Shown: positions 45,630 to 55,989, counted from the stretch's first letter. The stretch: 64,000 nucleotides of DNA from Marihabitans asiaticum (GCF_007828725.1 NZ_VIUW01000001.1:496001-560000), one strand, 5' to 3'. Numbers and translations: made by a program. The notes: generated by a model from the letters alone, not told the origin.

Positions 45630-46555
45630 CCGGTCAGCTCCACTGCTCGAGGGATGAGGGCGCCGCAGCGGGCGGCCTCGCGTGCCTGGTGGCCGGCGGC
45701 GCTCCAGTCCCCGGCGCGGGCCCGGCGCAGCGCGGTGGACCCGGCGAAGTAGACCGAGTACGCCAGGGCGCGCCGCACGGTCGCGGCGCGGCGCTCGGCG
45801 GGCACGTGCGCGCAGACCGTGCCGATCGCCTCGACCCGCTCCCGCACGTTGGCCCCGGTGCGCACCAGCTCGGAGGTGTGCGAGCCGTCGTGGCGGCGGT
45901 AGCGGGCGAGGACCTCGTCGACGAAGACGATCGGGCCGTGAGCGGCGAGACGGGTCCACATCTCCCAGTCCGCGGCGTGCGGCAGGTCGAGCCGGTAGCC
46001 GCCGACCTCCTCGTAGGCGCGGCGTCGCACGACGATGCCGGGGGTCCGCACCCGGTTGGAGACGGCGAAGGTGGGGAGGGCGTCGGCCCATACGCCGGTT
46101 CCCTCTCGGTAGGACCGGGTCGTGTAGAGCGTCGTGCCGCCGGCGTCGATGTCCTGGGCGCGACAGACTGCGGCGACCGCCGCGGGGTCTTCCATCGCCT
46201 CTTCCATCGCCCGGTAGAAGCCCGGGAGCACCTCGTCGTCCCCGTGGAGGAGGTGCACCAGATCCCCCTTCGCCTCGGTCACGCACCGGTTGAAGGTCGC
46301 GATCGCGCCGAGATTGCGCTCGCCCCGCACCAGGCGGACCCGACCCTCGCCGAGCGCGTCGACGACCCGCTCGGGGTGGTCGTTCGAGGCGTCGTCGACG
46401 ACGACGATCTCGGCGTCGTCCCGGTCGCCCAGCTGGTCGAGCACCTCGGGCAGCGCCCGCGCGAGGAAGTCGGCACAGTTGTACGCAGGGATGACCACCG
46501 ACCACCGGGGTCGGTCGGCCGCCCCCGCCGGTGGGATCGTCGGGACCTGCGCCAT
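45626..46555 (-). CDS. GT2 family glycosyltransferase
   Basis: About 309 residues. WSVVIPAYNCADFLARALPEVL start, VVVDDASNDHPERVV, LVHLLHGDDEVLPGFY metal-binding region and the HAADWEMWTRLAAHG acceptor motif define a GT-A inverting transferase. The C-terminal 70 residues are helical. ATG 46555 is preferred over a TTG at 46582 because GAGGA precedes it at normal spacing. It is divergent from the UDP-galactopyranose mutase gene. Confidence 0.85.
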   Translation of the reverse strand: MAQVPTIPPAGAADRPRWSVVIPAYNCADFLARALPEVLDQLGDRDDAEIVVVDDASNDHPERVVDALGEGRVRLVRGERNLGAIATFNRCVTEAKGDLVHLLHGDDEVLPGFYRAMEEAMEDPAAVAAVCRAQDIDAGGTTLYTTRSYREGTGVWADALPTFAVSNRVRTPGIVVRRRAYEEVGGYRLDLPHAADWEMWTRLAAHGPIVFVDEVLARYRRHDGSHTSELVRTGANVRERVEAIGTVCAHVPAERRAATVRRALAYSVYFAGSTALRRARAGDWSAAGHQAREAARCGALIPRAVELTG

Positions 46556-46770
46556 GAGGCCAACGTCCTCGAAGACGGCCAACTCCTGGTGAACTGAGAT
46601 GGTGGGTCAGGTGTAGTTCTCGCGACGCCTTGGTGCGACGCCCGATCTGCTGCGGTAGACCGCGAGGATGCTGCGTACGGTGCCCACGTGCTCAGATCAG
46701 ATCGTGCCGACGTCACCCCCTTCGCGCTGCCCGTGCACCCCCGGGCCGACCTGCGGGCGGAGGTGGCCCG

Positions 46771-47913
46771 GTGAGGTTCGGCATCGCCGGCGCCGGCTTC
46801 TCCGGAGCGGTCATCGGACGCGAGCTGGCCGAGGCCGGCCACGACGTCGTGATCTTCGAGACCCGCGACCACATCGCCGGCAACTGTCACACCGAGCGTG
46901 ACCCGCAGACCGGGGTGATGATCCACCGCTACGGGCCGCACATCTTCCACACCGACGACGAGCGGGTCTGGGAGTACGTGAACCGCTTCGGCGTGATGAT
47001 GCCGTACAACCACCGGGTGCGGACCACCGTCGGCGGGCAGACCTACCTGTTGCCGGTCAACCTGCTGACGATCAACCAGATCTTCGGCACCGCGATGCGA
47101 CCGGACGAGGCCCGCGCCTTCATCGCCGAGCAGGCCGACTCCTCGATCGAGGACCCGCAGAACTTCGAGGAGCAGGCGCTGAAGTTCATGGGCCGCACCC
47201 TCTACGACGCCTTCTTCCACGGCTACACCCGCAAGCAGTGGGGTCTGCCGCCGACCGAGATCCCCGCGTCGGTGCTCAAGCGGCTCCCCCTTCGCTTCAG
47301 CTACGAGGACTCCTACTTCAACCACCCGCACCAGGCGATCCCGCGGGACGGCTACACCGAGATCGTCGCGGGCATCATCGACCACCCGCGGATCGAGGTG
47401 CGGCTCTCGACGCCCTACACCGAGGCCGACCGGGGCGACTTCGACCACTCCATCTGGACCGGCCAGCTGGATGCGTGGTTCGGGCACGAGCTCGGCCACC
47501 TGCGGTACCGGACGTTGGACTTCGAGGAGATCCGGGCGAAGGGGGACTACCTCGGCTGCTCGGTGATGAACTTCGGCGACGTCGACGTGCCGTACACCCG
47601 GATCGCTGAGCACAAGCACTTCGCGCCGTGGGAGGAGCACGAGGACACCGTCTGCTTCCGCGAGTACAGCCGGTTGGCCGAGGACGGCGACATCCCGTAC
47701 TACCCGATCCGGATGACGAACGACAAGACCGTGCTCACCCGGTACGCCGACGCCGCTCGGCGCGAGACGGGCGTGACCTTCGTCGGCCGGCTCGGCACCT
47801 ACCGCTACCTCGACATGGACGTCACGATCGGCGAGGCGCTCACCGCCGCCGACGGGATCCTGGAGGCGATCCGCGAAGGGCGCGACATCCCTTCGCTCTT
47901 CGTCGACGCCTGA
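46771..47913 (+). CDS. glf: UDP-galactopyranose mutase
   Basis: About 380 residues. FAD-binding FGIAGAGFSGAVIGRELAEAG start, ETRDHIAGNCHTERD, GPHIFHTDDERVW, and the C-terminal GRLGTYRYLDMDVTIGEAL with conserved Arg/Tyr residues are diagnostic of Glf. It isomerises UDP-galactopyranose to UDP-galactofuranose. GTG 46771 follows GGAGGT. It sits between divergent and convergent GT2 genes, so the cluster probably builds a galactofuranose-containing surface glycan. Confidence 0.95.
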   Translation: MRFGIAGAGFSGAVIGRELAEAGHDVVIFETRDHIAGNCHTERDPQTGVMIHRYGPHIFHTDDERVWEYVNRFGVMMPYNHRVRTTVGGQTYLLPVNLLTINQIFGTAMRPDEARAFIAEQADSSIEDPQNFEEQALKFMGRTLYDAFFHGYTRKQWGLPPTEIPASVLKRLPLRFSYEDSYFNHPHQAIPRDGYTEIVAGIIDHPRIEVRLSTPYTEADRGDFDHSIWTGQLDAWFGHELGHLRYRTLDFEEIRAKGDYLGCSVMNFGDVDVPYTRIAEHKHFAPWEEHEDTVCFREYSRLAEDGDIPYYPIRMTNDKTVLTRYADAARRETGVTFVGRLGTYRYLDMDVTIGEALTAADGILEAIREGRDIPSLFVDA

Positions 47914-47920
47914 CCGGGGG

Positions 47921-49207
47921 TCAGGCGGGGCGGTCGCCGTCGCGGCCGCCCTCGAAGGACGCGAGGCGCCGCTCCACGGAGTCGAGCTGCTGCTCCATCC
48001 GCGCGAGCCGCTTCTCGATGACGACGAGGCCGAACATCACGTCCCGGCCTCCGGCGTCGCTGCGGCGGCTGCGGATGCGGTTGGCGTAGCTCGCGACCTG
48101 CCCGCCCGCGATCGCGTTGCGCGCGTAACGCCTGGTGAGGGACGCGGTGTGGCGCACGCCGGAGTGGCGTAGGTGGAAGGCCGCGGTGACGAGGGGGTTG
48201 TCGGACCCGGGACGGGTCGAGAGGCACCGTGCGAAGCTGCCGAACTCGCGCTTCGCGACCGCCTTGGCGAGCCGGTGCGTCGCCGCGCCCTTGTTGTTCT
48301 CCTGGAGCGCCCGCGCGATGGTCTGCTCGGAGTACTCGCCGAAGATCGGGACGAGGATGTCGAAGAGCCGCCGCCGCAGCTCCGGCGGGGTGCGGCGGGA
48401 GATCCACTCCATCTGCGAGATGACCCAACCCAGCAGTGGGATCTGGTACAGGTCGAGGAGCCCCCGCGAGGCCAGCCAGGTGTGGATCGTGTCGTGGTGG
48501 TGGAAGATGTGGAAGAGCCGCTCGTCCGCCGTCGCCATCGTCTGCCCGGCGCGCGCCACCCGGTGGTAGCACAGCACCTCCGGCACGACGGCGATCGAGT
48601 CCGCCGAGACCAGCGCGAACCAGTGGAACGGGTTGTCCTCGAAGAAGCCGTCGCTCACGGGAAAGCGGATCGACTCACGCTCGAGCAGCTCGCGCCGGTA
48701 GAGCTTGCGCCACGGCACGGCGATGAAGCGCAGGAAGGTGTGTGTCGTGGGCACGTCGAGGACGTAGTGAGGATCGCTCAGCTGCGCCCACCGGTGGGCG
48801 TCGGCCGGCGCGCGGCGCTCGCCGGTGCCGTCGACCTCTTCCTGGTACTCGCACATCGCCAGGTCGGCGCCATGGGTGAGCGCGGCGGAGTGCAGCTTCT
48901 CGAACATCGTCGGCTCGACGTAGTCGTCACCGTCGACGAACCCCACCCAGGTGCCCGTCGCCCGGTCCAGGCCGGCGTTCGCCGCCGTGGCCACCCCGCC
49001 CGGGCTGTTCTCCTCGAGGAGGACGGGGACGAACCGGGGGTCGCCCGCGCAGAAGTCGGCGATCTTCTGCGGCGTCGAGTCCGAGGACCCGTCGTCGACG
49101 ACGAGCACCTCGATGTCGCTCAGGGTCTGCGCCGCGACGCTCGCCAGCGACTGCTCCACGTAGTCCTCGATGTTGTACGTGGTGACGATGATGCTGACCT
49201 CGGCCAT
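47921..49207 (-). CDS. GT2 family glycosyltransferase with C-terminal extension
   Basis: A 428-residue protein. GT-A domain of about 230 residues (VSIIVTTYNIEDYVEQSL; VVDDGSSDSTPQKI; WVGFVDGDDYVEPTMF; FEDNPFHWFALV), then a helical region with a putative short coiled coil at the end (IEKRLARMEQQLDSVERRLASF). The coiled coil may mediate assembly. The ATG at 49207 is preceded by AAGGAGC. It lies 17 bp after a similar GT2 gene. Confidence 0.85.
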   Translation of the reverse strand: MAEVSIIVTTYNIEDYVEQSLASVAAQTLSDIEVLVVDDGSSDSTPQKIADFCAGDPRFVPVLLEENSPGGVATAANAGLDRATGTWVGFVDGDDYVEPTMFEKLHSAALTHGADLAMCEYQEEVDGTGERRAPADAHRWAQLSDPHYVLDVPTTHTFLRFIAVPWRKLYRRELLERESIRFPVSDGFFEDNPFHWFALVSADSIAVVPEVLCYHRVARAGQTMATADERLFHIFHHHDTIHTWLASRGLLDLYQIPLLGWVISQMEWISRRTPPELRRRLFDILVPIFGEYSEQTIARALQENNKGAATHRLAKAVAKREFGSFARCLSTRPGSDNPLVTAAFHLRHSGVRHTASLTRRYARNAIAGGQVASYANRIRSRRSDAGGRDVMFGLVVIEKRLARMEQQLDSVERRLASFEGGRDGDRPA

Positions 49208-49224
49208 GTCGGTGCTCCTTCTGC

Positions 49225-50184
49225 TCAGGCCTGCGTGCGGCGCACGATGCGGTTGGCGAGTCCCGGGTTCTGCTTGAACCGGATGCGGTGGAAGTCGCCC
49301 AGGTCGATACGGAAGAGGTGCTCCTGGACCCGGTAGCTGAACTTGTCGCGCACCTCGGGCGTGATCCGCCCGGACGCCCACTCGATGACGCGCAGCGCCA
49401 GGTCCCAGTAATGGTTGGCGTACCGGCGCCGCTTCTCGGGGCGGGCACAGAGCTCGGTGTAGGTCTCGTCCAGCGCGTCGAGCAGGTTCAGCCGCGCGCG
49501 GCTCTCCCGGTTGGTGAGGTTCTTGCCGCCCTCCTGGACGACGTGCGTGCACAGCGGCTGGTCGAGCAGGAGCACGGTCTCCGCGTCGACCAGGGTGAGC
49601 CAGTGGCCCAGGATGTCGTTGTGCACCTGGGTCGAGCCGAAGCGCAGCCCGGTCCGCCGATAGTGCTCGGTACGCACGACCTTGTTCCACGGGTAGTTGG
49701 TGAAGCCGAGCAGCCGCGGCACCTCGTCCAGCCGAGCGAGACGGCGCGGCCCCGCGACGTACTTCTCCCACACCGCGATGTCGTAAGAGTTCATCCCTTC
49801 GCCGACCGTCCCGGGGCGCCGGTAGCGGTACGGCATCATCGCGACGCTCGCTCCGGTGTCGTCGAGCGCTCCCAGTGTCGCGGTGAGGCTCTCGGGATGG
49901 ATCTCGTCGTCGGCGTCGAAGAACAGGCTGTACCGCCCGCCCGCCTTCGCGAAGCCGTGGTTCCTCGCCTGGCCGGCGCCGTGGTTGAGGGTGAGCGGCA
50001 GGAGGACGACCCGCGGGTCGTCGAGCTCGCGGACCCGCTCGACGGAGTCGTCGGTGGAGGCATCGTCGACGACGACGACCTCGATGCCAGCGGAGTCGAT
50101 CGCGAGAAAGGACTCGATGACGGGCACGACGGTCCCGCTCGCGTTGTGCATGGGGATGATGACGGACAGGTCCGGCTGGCTCAT
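49225..50184 (-). CDS. GT2 family glycosyltransferase
   Basis: A 319-residue GT-A enzyme: LSVIIPMHNASGTVVPVIESFL, VVVDDASTDDSVERV, ARNHGFAKAGGRYSLFFDADDEIHPES (DxDD-type metal site) and VHNDILGHWLTLV. The C-terminal third resembles that of its downstream neighbour (YANHYWDLALRVIEWASG; FKQNPGLANRIVRR). The two genes run in tandem 17 bp apart and may act in successive transfers. ATG 50184 chosen over a longer frame. Confidence 0.85.
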   Translation of the reverse strand: MSQPDLSVIIPMHNASGTVVPVIESFLAIDSAGIEVVVVDDASTDDSVERVRELDDPRVVLLPLTLNHGAGQARNHGFAKAGGRYSLFFDADDEIHPESLTATLGALDDTGASVAMMPYRYRRPGTVGEGMNSYDIAVWEKYVAGPRRLARLDEVPRLLGFTNYPWNKVVRTEHYRRTGLRFGSTQVHNDILGHWLTLVDAETVLLLDQPLCTHVVQEGGKNLTNRESRARLNLLDALDETYTELCARPEKRRRYANHYWDLALRVIEWASGRITPEVRDKFSYRVQEHLFRIDLGDFHRIRFKQNPGLANRIVRRTQA

Positions 50185-50425
50185 CTGCTTCGGTCGACGC
50201 TTCCTGATCGTGTGTGCCGCGGGCTGGGCGCGGTCAGGATAGCCACAGCGACGGCGCACAGATCCAGGTCTACGGGCCTGTCGGCGGGCCGGCGCCAGGG
50301 GTTAATCAAGCGGCCACCGAAAGGTCATCTGCGGTCCACCCGCTGGTCGCTGAACGGGCGCCTGCCGGTTCCTTCCGCGGGTTACCGTCGACCCCCCCAT
50401 CGTCGATCCACGGGACCCCCTTGAC

Positions 50426-51169
50426 ATGCCCCTGCCCAACCTGCTCGTCGTCGGTAGCCAGAAGAGCGGCACCAGCTGGCTGCACCACTGCCTCGCGCGC
50501 TCGCGTCACATCTACGCGTCGAAGGTCAAGGAGCTGAACTTCTTCAACCAGCCGAACTTCGACGCGCCCGAGAAGGTGGCCGCCTTCCGGGCGCACTTCC
50601 CCGAGGAGGACCTGCCGGGGGTGCGCTACTACCTGGAGAGCACGCCGCACTACTTCCGGGCGACCTCGCCCACGGCGCAGAACATCCGGTCGATGCTCGG
50701 CGCGCCCGCGATGCTGGCCGTCTTCCGGCACCCGGTGGACCGGTACGAGTCGGCGTACATCCACCACATGATGCAGGGACGCTTCGCCTACACACCGGTC
50801 ATCGACGACCTCAGCGACGAGTACTCCATGCTCACCTTCGGGCGCTATGCCGAGGCCCTGGAGCGGTGGTGGGAGGTCCATCCCCAGCTCAAGCCGATGA
50901 TCTACGACGACCTGGCCGCCGACCCCTTGGCCTTCGTCACCGAGATCATGGAGCACCTCGGGCTCGACTCCGACCTCGGCGTCGACGACGTCACCTTCCG
51001 CGCCAACGACAAGACGAAGAAGACCTCGAAGCTGCGACTCGGGGAGGAGTGGCAGCAGATGCCGGTGCTGAGCCCGCAGCTGCGCAGCCGGCTGCACGAG
51101 GAGTACGACCCGCACACCCGCCGCCTCGAAGAGATGCTGGGCCGGGACCTGCGCGCCTGGCGGTCCTGA
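50426..51169 (+). CDS. Sulfotransferase (PAPS-dependent) domain protein
   Basis: A 247-residue protein. PAPS-binding loop VVGSQKSGTSWLHHCL (about 8-23), VKELNFFN, and VFRHPVDRYESAYIHHM (3'-phosphate motif, about 99-115) match bacterial heparan-sulfate-type sulfotransferases. It probably sulfates a glycan. It follows the glycosyltransferase cluster on the opposite strand and is the last core gene before the tRNA-Lys island. Confidence 0.85.
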   Translation: MPLPNLLVVGSQKSGTSWLHHCLARSRHIYASKVKELNFFNQPNFDAPEKVAAFRAHFPEEDLPGVRYYLESTPHYFRATSPTAQNIRSMLGAPAMLAVFRHPVDRYESAYIHHMMQGRFAYTPVIDDLSDEYSMLTFGRYAEALERWWEVHPQLKPMIYDDLAADPLAFVTEIMEHLGLDSDLGVDDVTFRANDKTKKTSKLRLGEEWQQMPVLSPQLRSRLHEEYDPHTRRLEEMLGRDLRAWRS

Positions 51170-51226
51170 GCGGATTCCGGCGAAGGGGGGGAGGAGCCTC
51201 CCCCTGATCTACGCTGGGGCCCGCCA

Positions 51227-51299
51227 GGGCCTCTAGCTCAACTGGCAGAGCTGCGGACTTTTAATCCGTAGGTTGTGGGTTCGAGCCCCACGGGGCCCA
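51227..51299 (+). tRNA. tRNA-Lys (TTT)
   Basis: Acceptor stem GGGCCTC with GGGGCCC (G-U pairs included), discriminator A, anticodon loop ACTTTTAAT giving TTT, T arm GTGGG-TTCGAGC-CCCAC. Its 3' end borders a decayed integrative element, and tRNA 3' ends are common integration sites. Confidence 0.95.
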
Positions 51300-51745
51300 C
51301 CCCGCCCACAAGGCTCGAACCATTGCCAACGGAAACGTTGGTCGAGGTTCGGGCTTGTGTGCGTCTGCGGCCCAGGTCAGAGCGTTGGCGTTGACCTGCG
51401 GATCGAGCAGAGCCTCGAAGGGCCGGTTGTGCTCGACACGCAGTTCGTTGTCTCGTCGATTAAGACCTCCGTGAAGAAGGCCTGATTGCACAGTCGCCGG
51501 TTCGTGTCGTCGCACCTGCGGTACATGTCGGCGCAGTTGGCCAGCAGTCCGAGCGCATCGTCGAGGTGGGCGCGGGCGTCGGAGTAGTCACCGAAGTGGG
51601 CGTTGATGCGGCGAGTCACCTGGTCGAGTTCGACGACGATCCGGTCTTGCTCACGCTTGAGCACCTACGGCGGGATCGCATCGGCGTAGTGCGCCAGCAT
51701 GAGACCGTCGTGCTCGCCTTCGAGCCGGTCGCGGGGCAGGCTCTG
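51261..51745 (-). pseudogene. Serine recombinase C-terminal fragment
   Basis: The segment VLKREQDRIVVELDQVTRR, then ARAHLDDALGLLANCADMYRRCDDTNRRLCNQAFF, matches the C-terminal zinc-ribbon/coiled-coil part of large serine recombinases. An in-frame TAG precedes VLKREQ (the related segment is IPPEVLKREQ-like), and a frameshift separates the last part (VEHNRPFEALLDPQ). The catalytic N-terminus is gone. It lies beside tRNA-Lys, as an integrase gene would. Confidence 0.75.
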
Positions 51746-52583
51746 GAGTTCGGTGCGGGCCTTTCCTTCCCAGAACCCGCCGGACTCGACCGCTCCAGCA
51801 CTGAGGCCAGTAGCGGCAGCGAGGCCGTTGGCGCGGATCATCGCGGTCCGCGGATCGTCACAACCGCGAACGGGTGACCAGCGCAGCCAAGATGGGTACC
51901 TTCAGCCAGGTGTTGGGGGTCGAACACGGCGAACGACCCGCCCCTTCGGCGTCGGGCGCGGAGCGTGGCGGTGAGGTTGTCGGGCTTCGTGCCGACCGCG
52001 CCGGAGCGTCGAGGATCGCGTTGATGGCGACGTGCAGGCCCTTGCCGGAGCGGGGCGGTCCGATCAGCAGGATCGAGTCCTCAACCGATGCCCAGACCTT
52101 CGTTCCACGACTCGCCCCCAGCAGGTAGCCGATATCCTGCGGCGCTGGCGACGCCAAGGAAGGCCCGCAGCGAGGCCGCGCGGTGAAGCAGTGCCTTCGC
52201 GGATGCCGCGGTCTTGACCTCATGGCTGGTCGCGATCCCCGCCAGTCGGTGCGGGTCGGTCTCTGTCTTCCGCGTGTGTCGGCGCAGCACGATCCACACC
52301 CAGACGATCCCGGCGCCAGGCCGCCGAGCAGTGCCGTGCTGACGAGCCCGTAGACGGCCGGGTTTAGCCCGTCGGCACCGAGCGCGGTCGCCGGGTCGCC
52401 GGGGTTGAACAGCACGGCGAGCCCCGCCGCTACGCCCGCTTCGGGCTGCGTTGTGCCGGTGAGGAACGCGGCGACGCTGCCAGCGGCACGGAGGACGAGA
52501 GCGATCCCGAACATCCCGACCAGGCCAATGAGGGCCGCGTTGGTGAGTTCGTCGCCCATCCCCCCGGCCCGCCGCTGGTTCAT
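51745..52583 (-). pseudogene. Broken type IV coupling protein (conjugation ATPase)
   Basis: Starts MNQRRAGGMGDELTNAALIG with a membrane segment (about 25-55), then frameshifts at about 52300 and 52150. Later parts read DIGYLLGASRGTKVWASVEDSILLIGPPRSGKGLHVAIN (Walker A), DNLTATLRARRR and FDPQHLAEG before reaching the recombinase fragment at GFWEGKARTEL. The architecture fits actinobacterial TraG/VirD4-type ATPases. Its ATG overlaps the stop of an upstream remnant (ATGA), so the original coupling is still visible. Confidence 0.75.
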
Positions 52584-52672
52584 ATCAGCCGCCGCACCGC
52601 GAGCGTGCCCGAGATACGCCCGAACAGGATCACCTCGAGGGTGCCATCGGGCAGGTCGTCGAGGTCGAGCAT
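52580..52672 (-). pseudogene. C-terminal remnant of a conjugation-module gene
   Basis: The minus-strand frame MLDLDDLPDGTLEVILFGRISGTLAVRRLI ends in a TGA that overlaps the start of the coupling-protein gene. The reading continues upstream for a few more codons but has no start. The family is unknown. The stretch from 52673 to 53005 holds no recognisable gene. Confidence 0.4.
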
Positions 52673-53005
52673 CGCCCGCGCCTCGCAGGTCCCGGTTGCA
52701 TCGGTGTGGGACCACTGGCGCTGGGATCGTGCATGAAGTCTGCTCCGGTGACGGTCGTCCCCGGCATCCGTGCCTCATCGAGAACTGATGCCGAGCTGGT
52801 CACCGGTCAGGTGCACGACTCCGCCACGCACCGGCCGTCCGAACCGAGTCGCCCGAGCAAGACCGCCGACGCTGCCGCCTCCGTCCTTCGGTCCGATCGG
52901 CGTTCGAGGTCACAGGCGTCTTGCAGATCGAGGCAATGTCGCCACTGAGGCGGCGCGCTGGTCGTAGGCTGACACCCAACGACGAACGGGCCTTGAGGAG
53001 CGAGA

Positions 53006-54253
53006 GTGGGCAGAGGCGGGTTGTACTCAGGTTTTGAGGCGTACCGCGTCCTCACGGCGGAAGACATCAAGAGAGCGCTCCAGCACGGCGTCGTTGCCCT
53101 TGACACCAATGTGTTGCTGAATCTTTACCGGTACAACGAGAAGACTGTCGATGACTTGCTGCGCGTGGCCGAGGCTGCCGAAGAGCGCCTCTTCGTACCG
53201 CACCAGGTGGTCCGGGAGTTCTGGCGTAATCGCCAGTCGGTCATCGCGAGCCTAGGCAGCGCGTCCAGGGACGCCCAGGCAGCGCTGGCGAAGAACTCGA
53301 CCTCAACGAAGGACGCGATAATCCGTTGGGCCAAGAGTGTTGCCCTTCCTAGCGAGGAAAGGGTCAACCTGACCGAGGAAGTGGACGACTTCTACGAGGG
53401 TTTGCGGGAGCGCGTCGGTGAGGAGCCCATCAGAGTCTCTGCTCACGCGCCCACGTCTGAGGATAGGTTGTTGGCGCGACTGGAAAAGTTGCTGGAGGAC
53501 TCGGTTGGCCCCGCGCTCTCGGAAGTGGATTGGAAGACGGCGGTCGAGGAGGGTGAACGACGGGTAGAGAACTCGATCCCTCCTGGCTATATGGATGTCG
53601 AGAAGCTCGAGTCTGACCTCCCGGAAGGGGCATCGGGAGACTATCTCGTCTGGCATCAATTGCTTCTTGAGGGCGGTGGGCGTGGGGCTGACTTGGTGCT
53701 TGTGACCGCGGACACGAAAGAAGATTGGTGGAACCGGGCAGATCGAGGGTCGATCATTGGTGCCCGCCACGAGCTGATTGACGAGTACCTCCAAGCGACG
53801 GGGCGCCGGTTCTTTCTTCTCGAACCAGCGGACCTGATCAAGCACTCTTCGGTGCTGGGCGTTGGAACCAGCCCTGAATCCGTCCAGGACATCGAACGTG
53901 TGCGTGACGAATCACCAGAGCATGTCCCGTGGAGCGCTGACGCGGCGAGAGCAGTTCTGAAGGAACTCGATTCTCAGGGTCATACACAAGCTGACGTTAT
54001 TAGAGAAGCGATTGCGAATGGCGGCAGAATCCCGCGTGCGCGCGTCTACGAACTGGATAATCGTGACGAGAGCCAGATGCTGCGTGGATTCACGCGCCCC
54101 GTCAAGCGCGTCACGGCTGAACTTCAAGCAAAGGGGGATGTGCCATACGGCGTTGCCGCTTTGCTCGACGCCGTATATGAGACCGGCGTGAAGTCGTCTC
54201 ACTTTGCGGTACCCCATGAGGTCGTGGAATTGCTCGGACCGGAGCCCACCTAA
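53006..54253 (+). CDS. PIN-like domain protein (PIN_8 type)
   Basis: A 415-residue intact protein of lower GC than its surroundings. The N-terminal ribonuclease-like PIN domain has VVALDTNVLLNLYRYNE (Asp33 metal ligand), FVPHQVVREFWRNR, LVTADTKEDWWN and the LVWHQLLLEGG region of the larger PIN_8 class. Residues about 310-415 are a separate small domain (MLRGFTRPVKRVTAELQAKG, FAVPHEVVELLG). PIN_8 proteins occur in phage-defence and toxin settings; that role is inference. The GTG at 53006 follows GAGGAG. It stands alone inside a decayed mobile element. Confidence 0.82.
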   Translation: MGRGGLYSGFEAYRVLTAEDIKRALQHGVVALDTNVLLNLYRYNEKTVDDLLRVAEAAEERLFVPHQVVREFWRNRQSVIASLGSASRDAQAALAKNSTSTKDAIIRWAKSVALPSEERVNLTEEVDDFYEGLRERVGEEPIRVSAHAPTSEDRLLARLEKLLEDSVGPALSEVDWKTAVEEGERRVENSIPPGYMDVEKLESDLPEGASGDYLVWHQLLLEGGGRGADLVLVTADTKEDWWNRADRGSIIGARHELIDEYLQATGRRFFLLEPADLIKHSSVLGVGTSPESVQDIERVRDESPEHVPWSADAARAVLKELDSQGHTQADVIREAIANGGRIPRARVYELDNRDESQMLRGFTRPVKRVTAELQAKGDVPYGVAALLDAVYETGVKSSHFAVPHEVVELLGPEPT

Positions 54254-54287
54254 TAGCTCCTCGAAGCGAGTCGCGTACCTGCGTGGT

Positions 54288-55760
54288 GTGACGGTCTCGA
54301 TGCGAGTAATGAGCGCGGGGGATGGCTACAAGTACCTGCTGCGCACTGCCGCGGCCGTGGATGGCGACCGTGAGTTGTCCACGCCTTTGACGAGGTATCG
54401 TGCGAAGGTGGGAACACCACCGGGCCAATGGCTCGGGTCTGGCATCGCCTCACTCGGCAAGGGTCGGCTCGCGGTGGGTGATCGGGTGTCAGAGGCTCAG
54501 CTCCAGCTCTTGATGGGGATAGGGCGTGATCCAATCAGCGGCGACCCGCTCGGGCAGGCGTTCCCGGCCTTCAAGTAGGTGCCGGTGCGGATCGAGGCTC
54601 GGATCGCTGACCTTGACCCCGAACTAAGTCCGGGCGCGAAGGGGCGAGGCGGTCGCGGCAGTTGGGGCCGAGGAGACTGAGCGCTGCAGACGGCGGGCGG
54701 TGGCCGGGTTCGACTTCACCTTCTCGGTCCCGAAGTCCGCCTCGGCGTTGTGGGCGGTCGCCGACGCCGGCACGCAGGCGCTCATCGGGCAGGTGCATCA
54801 TGCGGCGGTTGCGGAGGTGGTTGCGTTTATGGAGCGCTAGGTTTCAGCCACCCGCAGCGGTGCAACCGCCGGTGACGGGGCTGTTGCGCAGGTGGACGTG
54901 ACCGGGTTGGCGGCGACGGCGTTCGATCACTTCGACTCGCGCGCCGGCGACCCCCACCTGCACACACATGTCGTCATCAGCAACAAGGTGCAGACCGTGC
55001 TGGACGGGAAGTGGCGGAGGCTGGATGGGCGACCGATGCATGCCGCGGTGGTCGCGCTGTCGGAGTCGCACGAGCGGTGTTCGCCGACCACATGGCACGC
55101 ATCTTCGGCGTCGAATGGGAAGCGCGCGACATCGGCCGCAACCATAGATCACCACGAAGCCTGACGGTGAGGGGCTGATGCTCGGTAAGGACCAGGACGA
55201 CGCTCTGATGAAGATAGCCGAATCCGGCCGGCTGCTCGATGTGCTCGTCGGGCCCGGCTGGCGCCGGGAAGACCACCGCCATGAACGCGCTTCGCCGGGC
55301 GTGGGAGAAGGAACACGGCGAGAGCTCAGTGGTCGGGCGTGCACCGCCAGCGATGGCCGCGCGGATCCTCGCCGAAGACCTGCGCATCGCGACGGAGAAC
55401 ACGGCGAGGTAGTGGCAGAACCACCTCATCCACGGCGAAGACTTCCGGGTATGTCAGCTCGTCATCATCGATGAAGCCTCCCTCGCCGGCACCCTCTCTC
55501 TGGATCGCATCACCCACTTGGCCGGACGAGCCGGGGCCAAGGTGCTACTCGTGGGCGACTTCGCCCAGCTCCAATCCGTGGACGCCGGCGGCGTCTTCGG
55601 ACTCCTCGTGGGCGACCGAGACGACGCGCCCGGGCACGCCCGCACCGTCGCCGCCTACCGCGACCGATATGGCATCACCGAGGACACGTCTCTCGGCCCG
55701 GTGCCGGAGAACACGGCACGGAAGGTCGACCGCGCCAGAGCCGAGATCGCGCTCCGCTAG
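54288..55760 (+). pseudogene. Degraded MobF-type relaxase/helicase (TraA-like)
   Basis: The start MTVSMRVMSAGDGYKYLL to QLLMGIGRDP is the relaxase N-terminus, followed by an in-frame TAG at 54576, frameshifts and a second TAG at 54838. Later fragments still show FDFTFSVPKSASALWAV, the three-His metal site FDHFDSRAGDPHLHTHVV, and the helicase segment IIDEASLAGTLSLDRITHL with VGDFAQLQSVDAGG (motifs II and III). The Walker A region is scrambled by a frameshift. It cannot encode a working enzyme. Confidence 0.85.
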
Positions 55761-55989
55761 CTCGCCGACCAGCCCGAACAGCGCCAGTAACACCGACTAC
55801 CTGCCCCGGCAGGGGCCGAGCCTGTGAGACGCACGGCTGGCGGGAGCAACCGCGAGGTGCTCCTCGCCGACGACCGCTCTATGCCTGCTGCGCCGTGGTT
55901 GCCGAGCACCTTTCGTCAGCCGGTTCGGGTTCTCCTGCGTGAACGTGCGACCCCGGCCACCCGTCAGCCGTTGGAGTTGGTGTCGAGCA

